A DNA stretch of 64,000 nucleotides from Caulobacter sp. GTDB taxonomy: Bacteria > Pseudomonadota > Alphaproteobacteria > Caulobacterales > Caulobacteraceae. The stretch is from contig JAUXMY010000031.1 in NCBI GenBank assembly GCA_030683005.1, positions 1 through 64,000 on the forward strand, written 5' to 3'. The notes beneath the pieces are model-generated. The model was given only the letters and a program-made list of their open reading frames with translations, did no database searches and was not told the DNA's origin. Below, one piece after another: positions 43,584-52,182 of this stretch. The translations under genes were made by a program, and so were the position numbers. Position 1 is the first letter of the stretch. Every line of letters starts with the position of its first letter.

Positions 43584-44078
43584 GTGAAAACGGTGCTGAC
43601 TTCCCTCGCCATGACGCTGGCGCTACTGGCGCAGGATAACCCTGCGGTGCTGCAGTCCTGCGTGTTCGAGGAGACTGGCTGGGTTTGCCGCTATCGCACC
43701 GAGGAGAGCGCGGTCGAGCTGGTGCCGCCCACGGTCGCGCCGCGGCTGCCCGACCCCAGGCCCCGCCCCAGGCCCGAGGCCCCCCTTACCAAGGAAGAGA
43801 CGCGCCAGGCCAAGCTGATCCGGCGCTGCGCTGATGCGTCCTGGATGTCGCTGTGCACGCCCGGTGATCGCAAGGAGGCCAGGGAACTCAAGGAGGCGGC
43901 AGAGGCTCGCGCGACGCTGCGCCTGAGGGTGACCACCCTGGTCGCCGATGATCGTTGCCCCGACGCGGTCGGCGCCGCGCTGCAGGGCGGCGACCTGGCG
44001 CTGGCCCGGGAGATCCGAGAGTTCTGCGCGGCGGACAAGGTCGTGGACAAGCCGGAGAAGGCTGCGGAGAAGAAATAA
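43584..44078 (+). CDS. Exported Cys-containing protein of unknown function
   Basis: 164 residues from a GTG at 43584; a second GTG nine bases on is also possible and neither has a good ribosome site. A short signal peptide (KTVLTSLAMTLALLAQD) leads to LQSCVFEETGWVCRYRTEE, a Pro/Arg linker, then an Ala/Arg/Glu-rich helical domain with four Cys (RRCADASWMSLCTPG, DDRCPDAV, EFCAAD). The paired cysteines suggest a disulfide-bonded periplasmic helix bundle. No family recognised. A good terminator follows. Confidence 0.75.
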   Translation: MKTVLTSLAMTLALLAQDNPAVLQSCVFEETGWVCRYRTEESAVELVPPTVAPRLPDPRPRPRPEAPLTKEETRQAKLIRRCADASWMSLCTPGDRKEARELKEAAEARATLRLRVTTLVADDRCPDAVGAALQGGDLALAREIREFCAADKVVDKPEKAAEKK

Positions 44079-44129
44079 TCCTCCGGCCGCGGCGGTCGAC
44101 CGCGCCACCCACCGTCATCTGAAACGACA

Positions 44130-44159
44130 AGGCCCGCGCCGGATCACCGGCGCGGGCCT
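44130..44159. terminator. Bidirectional hairpin terminator
   Basis: AGGCCCGCGCCGG (44130-44142) and CCGGCGCGGGCCT (44147-44159) form a perfect 13-bp stem with an ATCA loop, followed by GTTTCG. It serves the 43584 gene and, from the other side, possibly the convergent 44199 gene. Confidence 0.8.
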
Positions 44160-44198
44160 GTTTCGTCTGGTTGCCGGGCCCCGCAGGACCTGGTCAGC

Positions 44199-44639
44199 CT
44201 ATCTGCAGTCGGCGCTGCCTTCTGGGCAGCCCTCGAAGTGAACTTGCGGCGGCTCGACCGTGACGCGCGACGGCTTCACGCGAACGTCGGGCGCCCGGAT
44301 GTAGATCTGGACCGGCTCGACGCGGATGGGGGGAGCCTCGACGTAGATCGGCGGACCTTTGACGTCGATGCGGCCCGACGGAACCGAGACTGGCGGCGAG
44401 GTGATGTAGATGCCGGGACCGCCCGAGGCGCTGACGCTCCATGCCGGGCCGGGGGTGTAGAACTGCCGGTTGATCCGGCACGGGCAGTTGGGGTCGTTGG
44501 GGTGGGGCGACTCGTTACAGCCGTGCCACGGAGCCGGCGGTCCGGGATGCGGTCCCGGCGGCGGCCCTCCGGCAGTCGCGCCGCCCGCTGCGGCGCTGGC
44601 CAGCAAAGCGGTCGAAACCGCCACCATCAACTTGCGCAT
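44199..44639 (-). CDS. Exported protein with repeated PPI-V beta motifs
   Basis: 146 residues from the ATG at 44639, which has GGAGG six bases upstream. A signal peptide (MRKLMVAVSTALLASAAAGGATA) is followed by a Pro/Gly stretch with CNESPHPNDPNCPC. Then short repeats occur about every 8-10 residues: SPPVSV, GPPIYV, APPIRV, RAPDVRV, EPPQVHF, ending CPEGSADC. The regular hydrophobic-Pro pattern suggests a beta-solenoid or extended fibre. Function unknown. Confidence 0.8.
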   Translation of the reverse strand: MRKLMVAVSTALLASAAAGGATAGGPPPGPHPGPPAPWHGCNESPHPNDPNCPCRINRQFYTPGPAWSVSASGGPGIYITSPPVSVPSGRIDVKGPPIYVEAPPIRVEPVQIYIRAPDVRVKPSRVTVEPPQVHFEGCPEGSADCR

Positions 44640-44826
44640 ATCCCGCCTCCGAATGGTCCACGCAGGAACCTGAACAGTGCCCCCAGAGCACTCGTCGAAC
44701 ATGGTTAGTCGAGGGTGGCGGGGCTGGCAAGCGCTCGTTAACCATCAGAGTTCGCGGTTCGCCCCTCAGGCGAATTCTGTCCGCGTGGCGTGTATTTATG
44801 CGGCGAGGGTGATCGTTCGGTGGGCG

Positions 44827-44991
44827 CTACTCGGCGGCCATCAGCGTGATCTCGGGTGGGGCTTCATCGGCCGGTTGAACGACGTCAGGGTCGGAGGGAC
44901 CGTGCAACAGCCAGTCCGACGCCGGAGCCTCCATCCGCTCGCCACGCATCAGGATCGCGATGAGCACGGGGCCAACGCTACGCACAACCAT
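44827..44991 (-). CDS. Candidate 54-residue small protein
   Basis: Starts at an ATG with an optimally spaced GGAGG (6 bp). A short hydrophobic stretch (VVRSVGPVLIAILMRG) is followed by an acidic, Pro-rich tail (PSDPDVVQPADEAPPEITLMAAE). No family recognised. Support is the ribosome site and isolation in an otherwise empty 570-bp gap; it could be chance. Confidence 0.35.
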   Translation of the reverse strand: MVVRSVGPVLIAILMRGERMEAPASDWLLHGPSDPDVVQPADEAPPEITLMAAE

Positions 44992-45211
44992 GATTGCCTC
45001 CGGGACTCGATGCGGAATTTGAGAGTGGATCGCAATTGAGGCCGGCTCAAGACCGCTGGTCGGCTCCGGCCCGCTCACGCTGCGTCTTTTGATCCATGAC
45101 AACGCGCGCCGGCCGGGAATCTGTTGTGCTCGCCCACGCTCCTCCATCGTAACGAGCGCCCGTCGGCCATCGACGCCCGTCCCGTGCGACCTGCAACCGG
45201 AAGACTGCGCC

Positions 45212-45838
45212 ATGACCGCCATGCATAGACTGAGGCTCTTTCACGCCGTGCTCGCCTTGGGGGTGGTGCTGGCCTTTCTGAGTCCGGACTGGGGGCCGGT
45301 TCACCTCTGGCTGGGCTATGGCGTCGCCGTGATGATCCTGCTGCGGCTGGTCATGGCCTTCACCGGCGCCCCCCAGCTCGGCCTGATGCGCTTCTACCCG
45401 CATGTCCACGGGCTGAAGCTGGGCACGGTGTTCACCCATCCCGCCATCAGCGGCGCGCTGCTGATGGGCATTGCGATCTGCCTCATCGGGGTAACCGGAA
45501 CCGGCATCGCGCTGGACCGCGGCCGGACCTTCGGCCTCGATCGTCCGGCGTCACGCCAGCAGGCTTTGTCAGCGGAGCAGAAGGCTCCGGTTGTCCGTAG
45601 CGGCGCGGACGAGGAAGACGGTGAACATCGCCGCCGCGGGGACCATGATCGTGGTGAGGACGAGGGCGAGGACGCCATCGAGGAAGTTCACGAGCTCCTC
45701 GGCAACCTGCTGATGTTCCTCGTCGGCGGCCATGTCGCCTACCTGCTCATCTTCAAGCGGCCGCTGGCGCGCTTCATGCTCTTCCTGACGCCGGCCCGGC
45801 ATCCGGCGCGGCCGCTGGAGCCTAAGGCAGGGGAATGA
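45212..45838 (+). CDS. Cytochrome b561-type membrane protein with acidic/His loop
   Basis: 208 residues from the ATG at 45212, GGAAG eight bases upstream. Four membrane helices carry likely haem-ligand His: RLFHAVLA (about residue 11), PVHLWLGY (about 31), and VHELLGNLLMFLVGGHVAYLL (about 165-180), the layout of di-haem cytochrome b561/Ni-Fe hydrogenase b-type proteins. Between helices 3 and 4 lies a highly charged loop (GADEEDGEHRRRGDHDRGEDEGEDAIEE). It probably shuttles electrons in the inner membrane; the partner is unknown. Its 3' end overlaps the convergent pirin gene by 17 bp. Confidence 0.88.
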   Translation: MTAMHRLRLFHAVLALGVVLAFLSPDWGPVHLWLGYGVAVMILLRLVMAFTGAPQLGLMRFYPHVHGLKLGTVFTHPAISGALLMGIAICLIGVTGTGIALDRGRTFGLDRPASRQQALSAEQKAPVVRSGADEEDGEHRRRGDHDRGEDEGEDAIEEVHELLGNLLMFLVGGHVAYLLIFKRPLARFMLFLTPARHPARPLEPKAGE

Positions 45839-46685
45839 ACTCGTCGTTGTCCAGATCGGGCAGCTTCATGCGGCCGGCGCGCCAGTCGGCCTTGGCCTGC
45901 TCGATCCGCTCCTTGCTGGAGGAGACGAAGTTCCATTCGATGAAGCGCGGTCCGATCGGCTCGCCGCCCAGCAGCATGACGGTGGAAGGCTCCAGCGCCG
46001 TGAAGGTGATCGTGTCGCCCGGTGCGAAGACGGCCATCTGGCCGGTGCGCAGGGTCTGGCCGCCGGCCTCGACGCTGCCTTTGGCGACATAGGCGGCGCG
46101 CTCGGGATACTCGGCGGGCAGGGCGGCGCGGGTTCCGGCCGCCATTTCCCAGTGGACATAGAAGGTCGGCGAGAACACCGGCACCTTCGCCTCGGCCCCG
46201 AAGGCCTTGCCGGCGATCAGGCGCGCGGCCATGCCGCCGCCCTCGTAGAAGGGCAGGTCGTCAGCGCCCTCATGATGGGAAAAGGCCGGCGCGGCCTCCT
46301 CGTGTTCGACCGGCAGGGCCAGCCAGGTCTGGATGCCGTCCAGGCGTCCGCCCTCGCGGCGCAGGTCCTCGAAGCGTTCGGAGTGGGTGATGCCGCTGCC
46401 GGCGGTCATCCAGTTGACCTCGCCGGGCCGGATGACGATGTCGGAGCCGACGCTGTCCTTGTGGGTCATCGCCCCCTCGAACAGGTAGCTCAGCGTCGAC
46501 AGGCCGATGTGCGGATGCGGCCGCACGTCGACCTCGCGGCCGAAGCCGGGCTGGAAAGTCGCGGGGCCCATGTGGTCGAAGAAGATGAACGGCCCGACCG
46601 TCCGCCGGGCGTGCCAGGGCAGCACCCGCCCGACCTCGAACCCGCCCAGGTCCTTGCGCCGTTGGTCGATGACGAGGTCGATCAT
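45822..46685 (-). CDS. Pirin-family protein
   Basis: 287 residues, full pirin length. The N-terminal cupin has the metal ligands: FDHMGP near residue 37 and HPHIGLSTLSYLFEGAMTHKDS near residue 57, then GITHSER near residue 98. The second cupin follows (GRVLPWHARRTVGPFIFFDH at the start and a YHWEM-like FYVHWEMAAGTRAAL in the middle). Bacterial pirins act as quercetin 2,3-dioxygenases or metabolic modulators; which applies is unknown. Confidence 0.94.
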   Translation of the reverse strand: MIDLVIDQRRKDLGGFEVGRVLPWHARRTVGPFIFFDHMGPATFQPGFGREVDVRPHPHIGLSTLSYLFEGAMTHKDSVGSDIVIRPGEVNWMTAGSGITHSERFEDLRREGGRLDGIQTWLALPVEHEEAAPAFSHHEGADDLPFYEGGGMAARLIAGKAFGAEAKVPVFSPTFYVHWEMAAGTRAALPAEYPERAAYVAKGSVEAGGQTLRTGQMAVFAPGDTITFTALEPSTVMLLGGEPIGPRFIEWNFVSSSKERIEQAKADWRAGRMKLPDLDNDEFIPLP

Positions 46686-46756
46686 GGGAGGCTCCGGTCA
46701 GGCTGGGACACCAGGAGCATGGCCTGCCATGGCCGATAGCGGAAGGGCGGGTGTCG

Positions 46757-48085
46757 CTAGTGGAGAGTTCCGGGCAGGGTCAGGCTCCATAGCTGGATCG
46801 GCGCAGGCGCGGCCGTCGTCAGCCTGCCGTCCGCACCCCGGGCGGCCCAGCGGGCGTGGCCCACGAAGACCACCTCGTCGCCCGACACCGCCGCCAGTGT
46901 TAGGTCGTCCATGCCCGGCCGACCGGCGGCAAGCACGGCGGCATCCTCGACAACGCGACAGTCAGGACTGATCCGAAGCAGCATTACCCTCTGAGGCAAG
47001 ACGCCGTTCTGGGTGACGATGACCGCCATGGGCAGCGGCGAGGCTCGCTTGAGGTTGAAATCGAAATCCGGCGCGGCGACGAGCCCGTCGGTTCCCGCCA
47101 GACCCGTCCTGAGTCCGCCCAGCGGCTGAACCTTGCCGCTGGCCAGCTCGACGCGGTGCAGGCCGGTGGAGTAGTCGGCGACGATCATCGCCGCCTCTCC
47201 CGGGCAGAAGGCCATCCCCTGCGGCGACATCATCTGGCCGGGCGCGACGACCCGCTCCAGCTGCGCGCCGCCAGGCTGCAGACGCCAGACCCCTCCCCCG
47301 ACAGAGTCTGTGGCGTAGACGGCGCCGTCGCCCGCGATGGCCACGTCGCCGAGCTGATGCTTTCCGCCGCTGTCCGGCAGCGCGAACCGCGCCAGGATGC
47401 GACCGTCCGCCAGCGAGACCTTGAGCAGGCCCGTCCGCGAGGGGCCCGAGCCGCCGGGAACGCCCTGGCCCCAGGCCTCCGCCGCCCAGAGCAGGCCGCG
47501 TTTCGTATCGGCCGCCATGCCGAAGAGGGCGCCCGTCGCACCGTCGGCTTCAAGGAACCGCTCGCCGCCGGCGGGGCCGATCCGCAGGATGGTGCGACCG
47601 GAGACCGTGCTCAGCAGCCAACCCTTGCCGTCGTTGGCGAGGCCCTCGCCGATAAACTCTGGTTCTCCGGAGATCGAGGTCAACTCCCTGATCTCGCCTA
47701 CGGGCCTGGCGCTCTCCGCCATTTTCGCCGCAACCTCGGCATAGCCCGGCAGGGCCATCAGGGTCTTGAGCGCCGGGTCGCGATCGACATCGAGAACATG
47801 GCCCATGAAGGCGTAGGAGGTGAGATTCTTCAGAGCCGCTTCAAGATCGCCGGCCGCTGCCTGCACCCGCGCCAGCCGGATATAAGAGCCGGCGACGTCG
47901 GGATAGAGCGCCAGCGCCGCCTCAAGCGCGGCCCTTGCCTTGGGAAGCTCGCCGGTTTGCGCGGCCGTCACGCCTTCGCGGCGGAGGCGCTGGTACTGTT
48001 CAAGGCGGGTTTCAGGGGCATCGGCGGCGATCAGGAAGATCGCCGCCAGCGCCGTCAGCGCGATCCTAGCCGTGCGGGCTGACAT
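46757..48085 (-). CDS. Exported TPR plus beta-propeller (SMP-30-like) protein
   Basis: 442 residues. After a signal peptide (ending FLIAADA) come TPR-like helices at residues about 25-110 (EGVTAAQTGELPKARAALEAALALYPDVAGSYIRLARVQAAAGDLEAALKNL). The rest is a propeller of repeated strands (GEGLANDGKGWLLSTVSGRTILRI, GDVAIAGDGAVYATDSVGGGVWRL, PQGMAFCPGEAAMIVADYSTGLHRVE), like SMP-30/gluconolactonase or NHL proteins. No catalytic metal site could be assigned. Its start overlaps the end of the Lrp gene by 20 bp, implying co-transcription. Confidence 0.85.
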   Translation of the reverse strand: MSARTARIALTALAAIFLIAADAPETRLEQYQRLRREGVTAAQTGELPKARAALEAALALYPDVAGSYIRLARVQAAAGDLEAALKNLTSYAFMGHVLDVDRDPALKTLMALPGYAEVAAKMAESARPVGEIRELTSISGEPEFIGEGLANDGKGWLLSTVSGRTILRIGPAGGERFLEADGATGALFGMAADTKRGLLWAAEAWGQGVPGGSGPSRTGLLKVSLADGRILARFALPDSGGKHQLGDVAIAGDGAVYATDSVGGGVWRLQPGGAQLERVVAPGQMMSPQGMAFCPGEAAMIVADYSTGLHRVELASGKVQPLGGLRTGLAGTDGLVAAPDFDFNLKRASPLPMAVIVTQNGVLPQRVMLLRISPDCRVVEDAAVLAAGRPGMDDLTLAAVSGDEVVFVGHARWAARGADGRLTTAAPAPIQLWSLTLPGTLH

Positions 48086-48563
48086 AGGGGCTGACCATGC
48101 CGAGAGGGACGGCGGTGGTATTCTTGACGCCGCGGATGACGATGCGGCTCTCGATGTTGGAGACCAGGCCCAGCGACAGGATCTTGTCGCGCAGGAAGTC
48201 GTCGAAGGCGTGCATGTCGCGGGTGACGATACGAAGCTCGTAGTCGGCGGCGCCGGTCACCGTGGCGCACTGGGTGACCTCGGCCCATTTCACGACGTTG
48301 GACTCGAACAGTTCGAGGTTCTCCTTGGTCGGCAGCGAGAGCTTGACGGTGCAGTAGACCTCGAAGCGCAGGCCCAGCTGCTCGCGGTCCAGGATGGTCA
48401 CCCGGCGCTGGATGATGCCCGCGTCCTCCAGGCGTTTGATCCGGCGCCAGCATGGGCTGGACGACAGGCCGACGCGCTCGGCGATTTCGGCGACGGACAG
48501 GCTGGCGTCGTGCTGGATGAGATCGAGAATCTTTGCGTCAACCGCGTCTAGCTGCTCGGACAA
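48066..48563 (-). CDS. Lrp/AsnC-family transcriptional regulator
   Basis: 165 residues from a TTG at 48563, chosen because GGGGGAAAAAGG lies just before it and the family start (EQLDAVDAKILDLIQHDASLSVAEIAERVGLSSSPCWRRIKRLEDAGII) follows at once. The RAM ligand-binding domain spans residues about 65-150 (VTQCATVTGAADYELRIVTRDMHAFDDFLRDKI). Lrp-type octamers sense amino acids. It is divergent from the indolepyruvate oxidoreductase gene, a classic arrangement for a regulator of amino-acid catabolism. Confidence 0.93.
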   Translation of the reverse strand: MSEQLDAVDAKILDLIQHDASLSVAEIAERVGLSSSPCWRRIKRLEDAGIIQRRVTILDREQLGLRFEVYCTVKLSLPTKENLELFESNVVKWAEVTQCATVTGAADYELRIVTRDMHAFDDFLRDKILSLGLVSNIESRIVIRGVKNTTAVPLGMVSPYVSPHG

Positions 48564-48632
48564 ACCTTTTTCCCCCAATTGGCCATTACGCGCCCCGATC
48601 GTGCCGAACCCCCCTGTGAAAGGGGCACGGCT

Positions 48633-48661
48633 TTGGCAAGCAATTTCGCCGTGCTTATATG
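48633..48661 (+). promoter_or_regulatory. Candidate promoter of the indolepyruvate oxidoreductase gene
   Basis: TTGGCA (48633-48638), a 17-bp spacer and TATATG (48656-48661) give a plausible housekeeping promoter about 44 bp before the ATG. It lies between the divergent Lrp and oxidoreductase genes, where Lrp would bind. Confidence 0.5.
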
Positions 48662-48704
48662 ATCTTGCAAGCCGAAGAATGACCGCCAAGGGAAAGATTT
48701 TTCA

Positions 48705-51700
48705 ATGCGGCACCAGGAAGTGACGCTAGACGACAAATATCTTCTCGAAGACGGCCGCGCGTTCATAACCGGCGTGCAGGCTCTGATCCGGGTGATGCTT
48801 GACCGTCGACGCCTCGACGAGCGCGACGGCCTGAACACGGCCGGCTACATTTCGGGCTACCGCGGCTCGCCCCTCGGCGGGCTGGACCAGCAGGCCGCAC
48901 GGGCCGGCAAGCTGCTCAAGGGTCACGAGATCGTCTTTCAGGAAGGTCTCAACGAGGACCTCGCCGCCACCGCCGTCTGGGGCAGCCAGCAGGCCAACCT
49001 GTTCCCGGGCGCGAAGTACGATGGCGTCAGCGCCATGTGGTACGGCAAGGCGCCGGGCGTCGACCGCACCGGCGACGTCTTCAAACACGCCAACTTCGCC
49101 GGCGTCATGCCGACGGGCGGCGTGCTGGCCGTGGCCGGCGATGACCACAACTGCAAGTCCTCGACCCTGCCCAGCCAGTCGGAGTTCGCCTTCCAGGACT
49201 TCGAGATGCCGGTGCTGTCGCCGGCCGACGTTCAGGAGGTGCTCGACTACGGCATCCTGGGCCTGGCCATGTCGCGCTTCAGCGGCCTGTGGGTCGGGCT
49301 GATCGCGCTGGCCGACACCATGGACAGCGGCGTGACCATCGACGTCTCGCTGGACCGCCACAAGGTGGTGATCCCCGACAACTTCCCGATGCCGCCGGGC
49401 GGCCTGCACATCCGCACCAAGGACCAGCCGCTGGAGAAGGAGACCCGTCTCCGCAACCACAAGCTTCCGGCCGCCCTCGCCTTCGCCCGCGCCAACACCA
49501 TCGACCGGGTGGTGCTCGCCTCGCCGCGGCCGCGTCTGGGCATCGTCTGCCAGGGCCAGGCCTACAAGGACGTGCTCGAGGCCTTCCAGGCCATGGGCAT
49601 CACGCTGGACGAGGCCGCCGCCCTGGGGGTGTCGATCTACAAGGTCGGCATGCCCTGGCCGCTGGAGCCGCAAGGGCTGCGTGCCTTCGCCGCCGGCATC
49701 GAGACCCTGATGGTCATCGAGCACAAGCGGGCGCTGATCGAGCCCCAGGCCCGCGCCGCCCTCTATGACCTGCCGGCCCACGCCCGGCCCCGGATCATCG
49801 GCAAGCGCGACGAGAACGGCCAACCACTGATGGAGGAGACCGGCTCACTGTCGGTCGCCGCCATCGCACTCGACCTCTACGACCGCCTGCCGGCCGGACC
49901 GCACAAGGAACGGGCCCAGGGCTACATCGACCGCGTGTCCGCCTCGGGTGTCGCCGCCGTCAGCCTCGCCGCCGACCAGCAGCGCAAGCCGTTCTTCTGC
50001 TCGGGCTGCCCGCACAACACCTCGACCCGCGTGCCGGAGGGGTCCCGCGCCCTGGCCGGCATCGGCTGCCACTACATGGCCAGCTTCAACGACCCGTCGA
50101 CCGACCTGAACACCCATATGGGCGGCGAGGGCCTGACCTGGGTCGGCGCGGCGCCCTTCACCACCGAAAAGCACGTCTTCCAGAACCTTGGCGACGGCAC
50201 CTACAACCACTCCGGTTCGCTGGCCATCCGGGGCGCGATCGCGGCGAAGGCCAACATCACCTACAAGCTGCTGTTCAACGACGCGGTGGCCATGACCGGC
50301 GGCCAGGCGGCCGAGAGCGGCTTCACCCCGGCGCAGATCACCCGCCAGCTGGCCGCCGAGGGCGTGACGAAAACCGTCATCGTCGTCGACGACGTCGCCC
50401 GCTACGAGGGCGTCAAGGATCTGGCGCCCGGCGTCGAGGTCCACCCCCGCGGCGACCTGATGAAGGTCCAGCGCGAACTGCGCGAGACGCAGGGCGTCAC
50501 CGTCCTGCTCTACGACCAGACCTGCGCCACCGAGAAGCGCCGCCGCCGCAAGCGCGGGACCATGGCCAAGGCCCCGCAGCGCGTCTTCATCAACCCGCTT
50601 GTCTGCGAAGGCTGCGGCGACTGCAGCAAGAAGTCGAACTGCGTCTCGGTCGAGCCGCTGAACACCGAGTTCGGCCGCAAGCGGAAGATCAACCAGTCGA
50701 CCTGTAACCAGGACTACAGCTGCGTCGACGGCTTCTGCCCCTCCTTCATCACCCTGGAGGGGGCCGAGAACGCCACCACCGAGAAGATGGCGGCCCTGAC
50801 CGCCGACGCGACGCCGCTGCCCGAGTTCGAGCCGCTGGAGGGGGTGCGCCGCATTGTCTTCACCGGCATCGGCGGAACCGGTGTGACCACGGTCGCCTCG
50901 ATCCTGGCCATGGCCGCTCATATCGACGGCCGCGCCGCCAGCGTGGTCGACATGACCGGCCTGGCCCAGAAGGGCGGCTCGGTGTTCAGCCATGTGAAGA
51001 TCGGCGAGCATGAGGACACCGTGGTCGGCGGCCGCGTGCCGGCGGCGACGACCGACGTGCTGATCGCCTGCGACCTGCTCGTCGCGGCCAGCCCCGACGG
51101 CCTGGCGCTGTTCTCGAAGAAGGTGACGCGGGCGTTCGGCAACGCCGACTTCTCGCCCACCGCCGACTTCGTCACCAACCGGGACGTCCGCTTCGACACC
51201 GCCCGGATGGCCCGCCGCATCACGGCCGCGACCAAAAGCTACGAGGCCTGCCCCTCGCAGGCGCTGGCCGAGCACAAGCTCGGCGACGGCATCTACGCCA
51301 ACATGATCATGCTGGGCTTCACCTGGCAGAAGGGCGTGATCCCGGTTTCCAGCCGCGCGCTGTACCGGGCCATCAAGCTGAACGGCGTCGACTACGAGTC
51401 CAACCTGCAGGCCTTCGAGGTCGGCCGGAAGGCGGCGATGGATCCGGAGTTCCGGGGCCTGCCCGAGGACTCGGTCCCGACGCCGGACACCATGCCGCTG
51501 GACCAGCTGATCGAGAAGCGTACGGCCGAGCTGACTGCCTATCAGGACGCCGGCTACGCGGCCCGCTATCGCAAGCGGGTGGACCAGGTCCGGGCCGCCG
51601 AGGCCGGCCTGAACGCCGGTGACGCCCTGACCCGCGCCGTGGCCATCAACCTCTACAAGCTGATGGCCTACAAGGACGAGTACGAGGTCGCCCGGCTCTA

Positions 51701-52121
51701 CACCGACGGCCGGTTCGCGGCCGAACTGGCGGGGACCTTCAAGGGCGGCAAGGCCAAGGTCTGGATGTCCCCGCCGCTGATCGCGCCAAAGGGACCGGAC
51801 GGCATGCCCAGGAAGATCGCGCTCGGCGGCTGGATGATCGACCTCGTCTTCCCGGTGCTGTCCAGGATGAAGGGTCTGCGCGGCGGCGCGTTTGATATCT
51901 TCGGCATGACCGAGGAGCGGAAGATGGAGCGCGGGCTGATTGCCTCGTACGAGGCTCAGCTCGACCGCATCCTCGCCGGCCTCGCCGCCGACCGTCTGCC
52001 GCTGGCCGCCCGCATCGCGGCGGTCCCGCAGCAGATCCGCGGCTTTGGCCACATCAAGGACGCCTCGGTGAAGGTCGCGAAGGCCGACGAGGCCGCGCTC
52101 TGGGCCGAGTGGGGCGCATAA
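48705..52121 (+). CDS. Indolepyruvate ferredoxin oxidoreductase, fused single-chain form
   Basis: 1138 residues, a natural fusion of the IorA and IorB parts. The N-terminal pyrimidine-binding part (GYISGYRGSPLGGLDQQAARAGKLLKGHEIVFQEGLNEDLAATAVWGSQQ) is followed by the TPP-binding part (FFCSGCPHNTSTRVPEGSRALAGIGCHYMA near 430, LLFNDAVAMTGGQAAESG near 525). A Cys-rich iron-sulfur segment is near 635-680 (NPLVCEGCGDCSKKSNCVS, CVDGFCPSF). The IorB-like domain begins at IVFTGIGGTGVTTVASILAMAAHIDG near 720. It oxidatively decarboxylates arylpyruvates or branched 2-oxoacids to acyl-CoA with ferredoxin. Regulated probably by the divergent Lrp. Confidence 0.95.
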   Translation: MRHQEVTLDDKYLLEDGRAFITGVQALIRVMLDRRRLDERDGLNTAGYISGYRGSPLGGLDQQAARAGKLLKGHEIVFQEGLNEDLAATAVWGSQQANLFPGAKYDGVSAMWYGKAPGVDRTGDVFKHANFAGVMPTGGVLAVAGDDHNCKSSTLPSQSEFAFQDFEMPVLSPADVQEVLDYGILGLAMSRFSGLWVGLIALADTMDSGVTIDVSLDRHKVVIPDNFPMPPGGLHIRTKDQPLEKETRLRNHKLPAALAFARANTIDRVVLASPRPRLGIVCQGQAYKDVLEAFQAMGITLDEAAALGVSIYKVGMPWPLEPQGLRAFAAGIETLMVIEHKRALIEPQARAALYDLPAHARPRIIGKRDENGQPLMEETGSLSVAAIALDLYDRLPAGPHKERAQGYIDRVSASGVAAVSLAADQQRKPFFCSGCPHNTSTRVPEGSRALAGIGCHYMASFNDPSTDLNTHMGGEGLTWVGAAPFTTEKHVFQNLGDGTYNHSGSLAIRGAIAAKANITYKLLFNDAVAMTGGQAAESGFTPAQITRQLAAEGVTKTVIVVDDVARYEGVKDLAPGVEVHPRGDLMKVQRELRETQGVTVLLYDQTCATEKRRRRKRGTMAKAPQRVFINPLVCEGCGDCSKKSNCVSVEPLNTEFGRKRKINQSTCNQDYSCVDGFCPSFITLEGAENATTEKMAALTADATPLPEFEPLEGVRRIVFTGIGGTGVTTVASILAMAAHIDGRAASVVDMTGLAQKGGSVFSHVKIGEHEDTVVGGRVPAATTDVLIACDLLVAASPDGLALFSKKVTRAFGNADFSPTADFVTNRDVRFDTARMARRITAATKSYEACPSQALAEHKLGDGIYANMIMLGFTWQKGVIPVSSRALYRAIKLNGVDYESNLQAFEVGRKAAMDPEFRGLPEDSVPTPDTMPLDQLIEKRTAELTAYQDAGYAARYRKRVDQVRAAEAGLNAGDALTRAVAINLYKLMAYKDEYEVARLYTDGRFAAELAGTFKGGKAKVWMSPPLIAPKGPDGMPRKIALGGWMIDLVFPVLSRMKGLRGGAFDIFGMTEERKMERGLIASYEAQLDRILAGLAADRLPLAARIAAVPQQIRGFGHIKDASVKVAKADEAALWAEWGA

Positions 52122-52127
52122 GCAGAA

Positions 52128-52157
52128 GGGCCGGCCCCTCTCGCGAAGGACCGGCCC
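52128..52157. terminator. Hairpin terminator between convergent genes
   Basis: GGGCCGG (52128-52134) pairs with CCGGCCC (52151-52157) in the gap after the oxidoreductase stop; a TGTCTTTCGG stretch follows. It can serve both convergent genes. Confidence 0.6.
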
Positions 52158-52182
52158 AGCTGTCTTTCGGGTAACTGACCCG

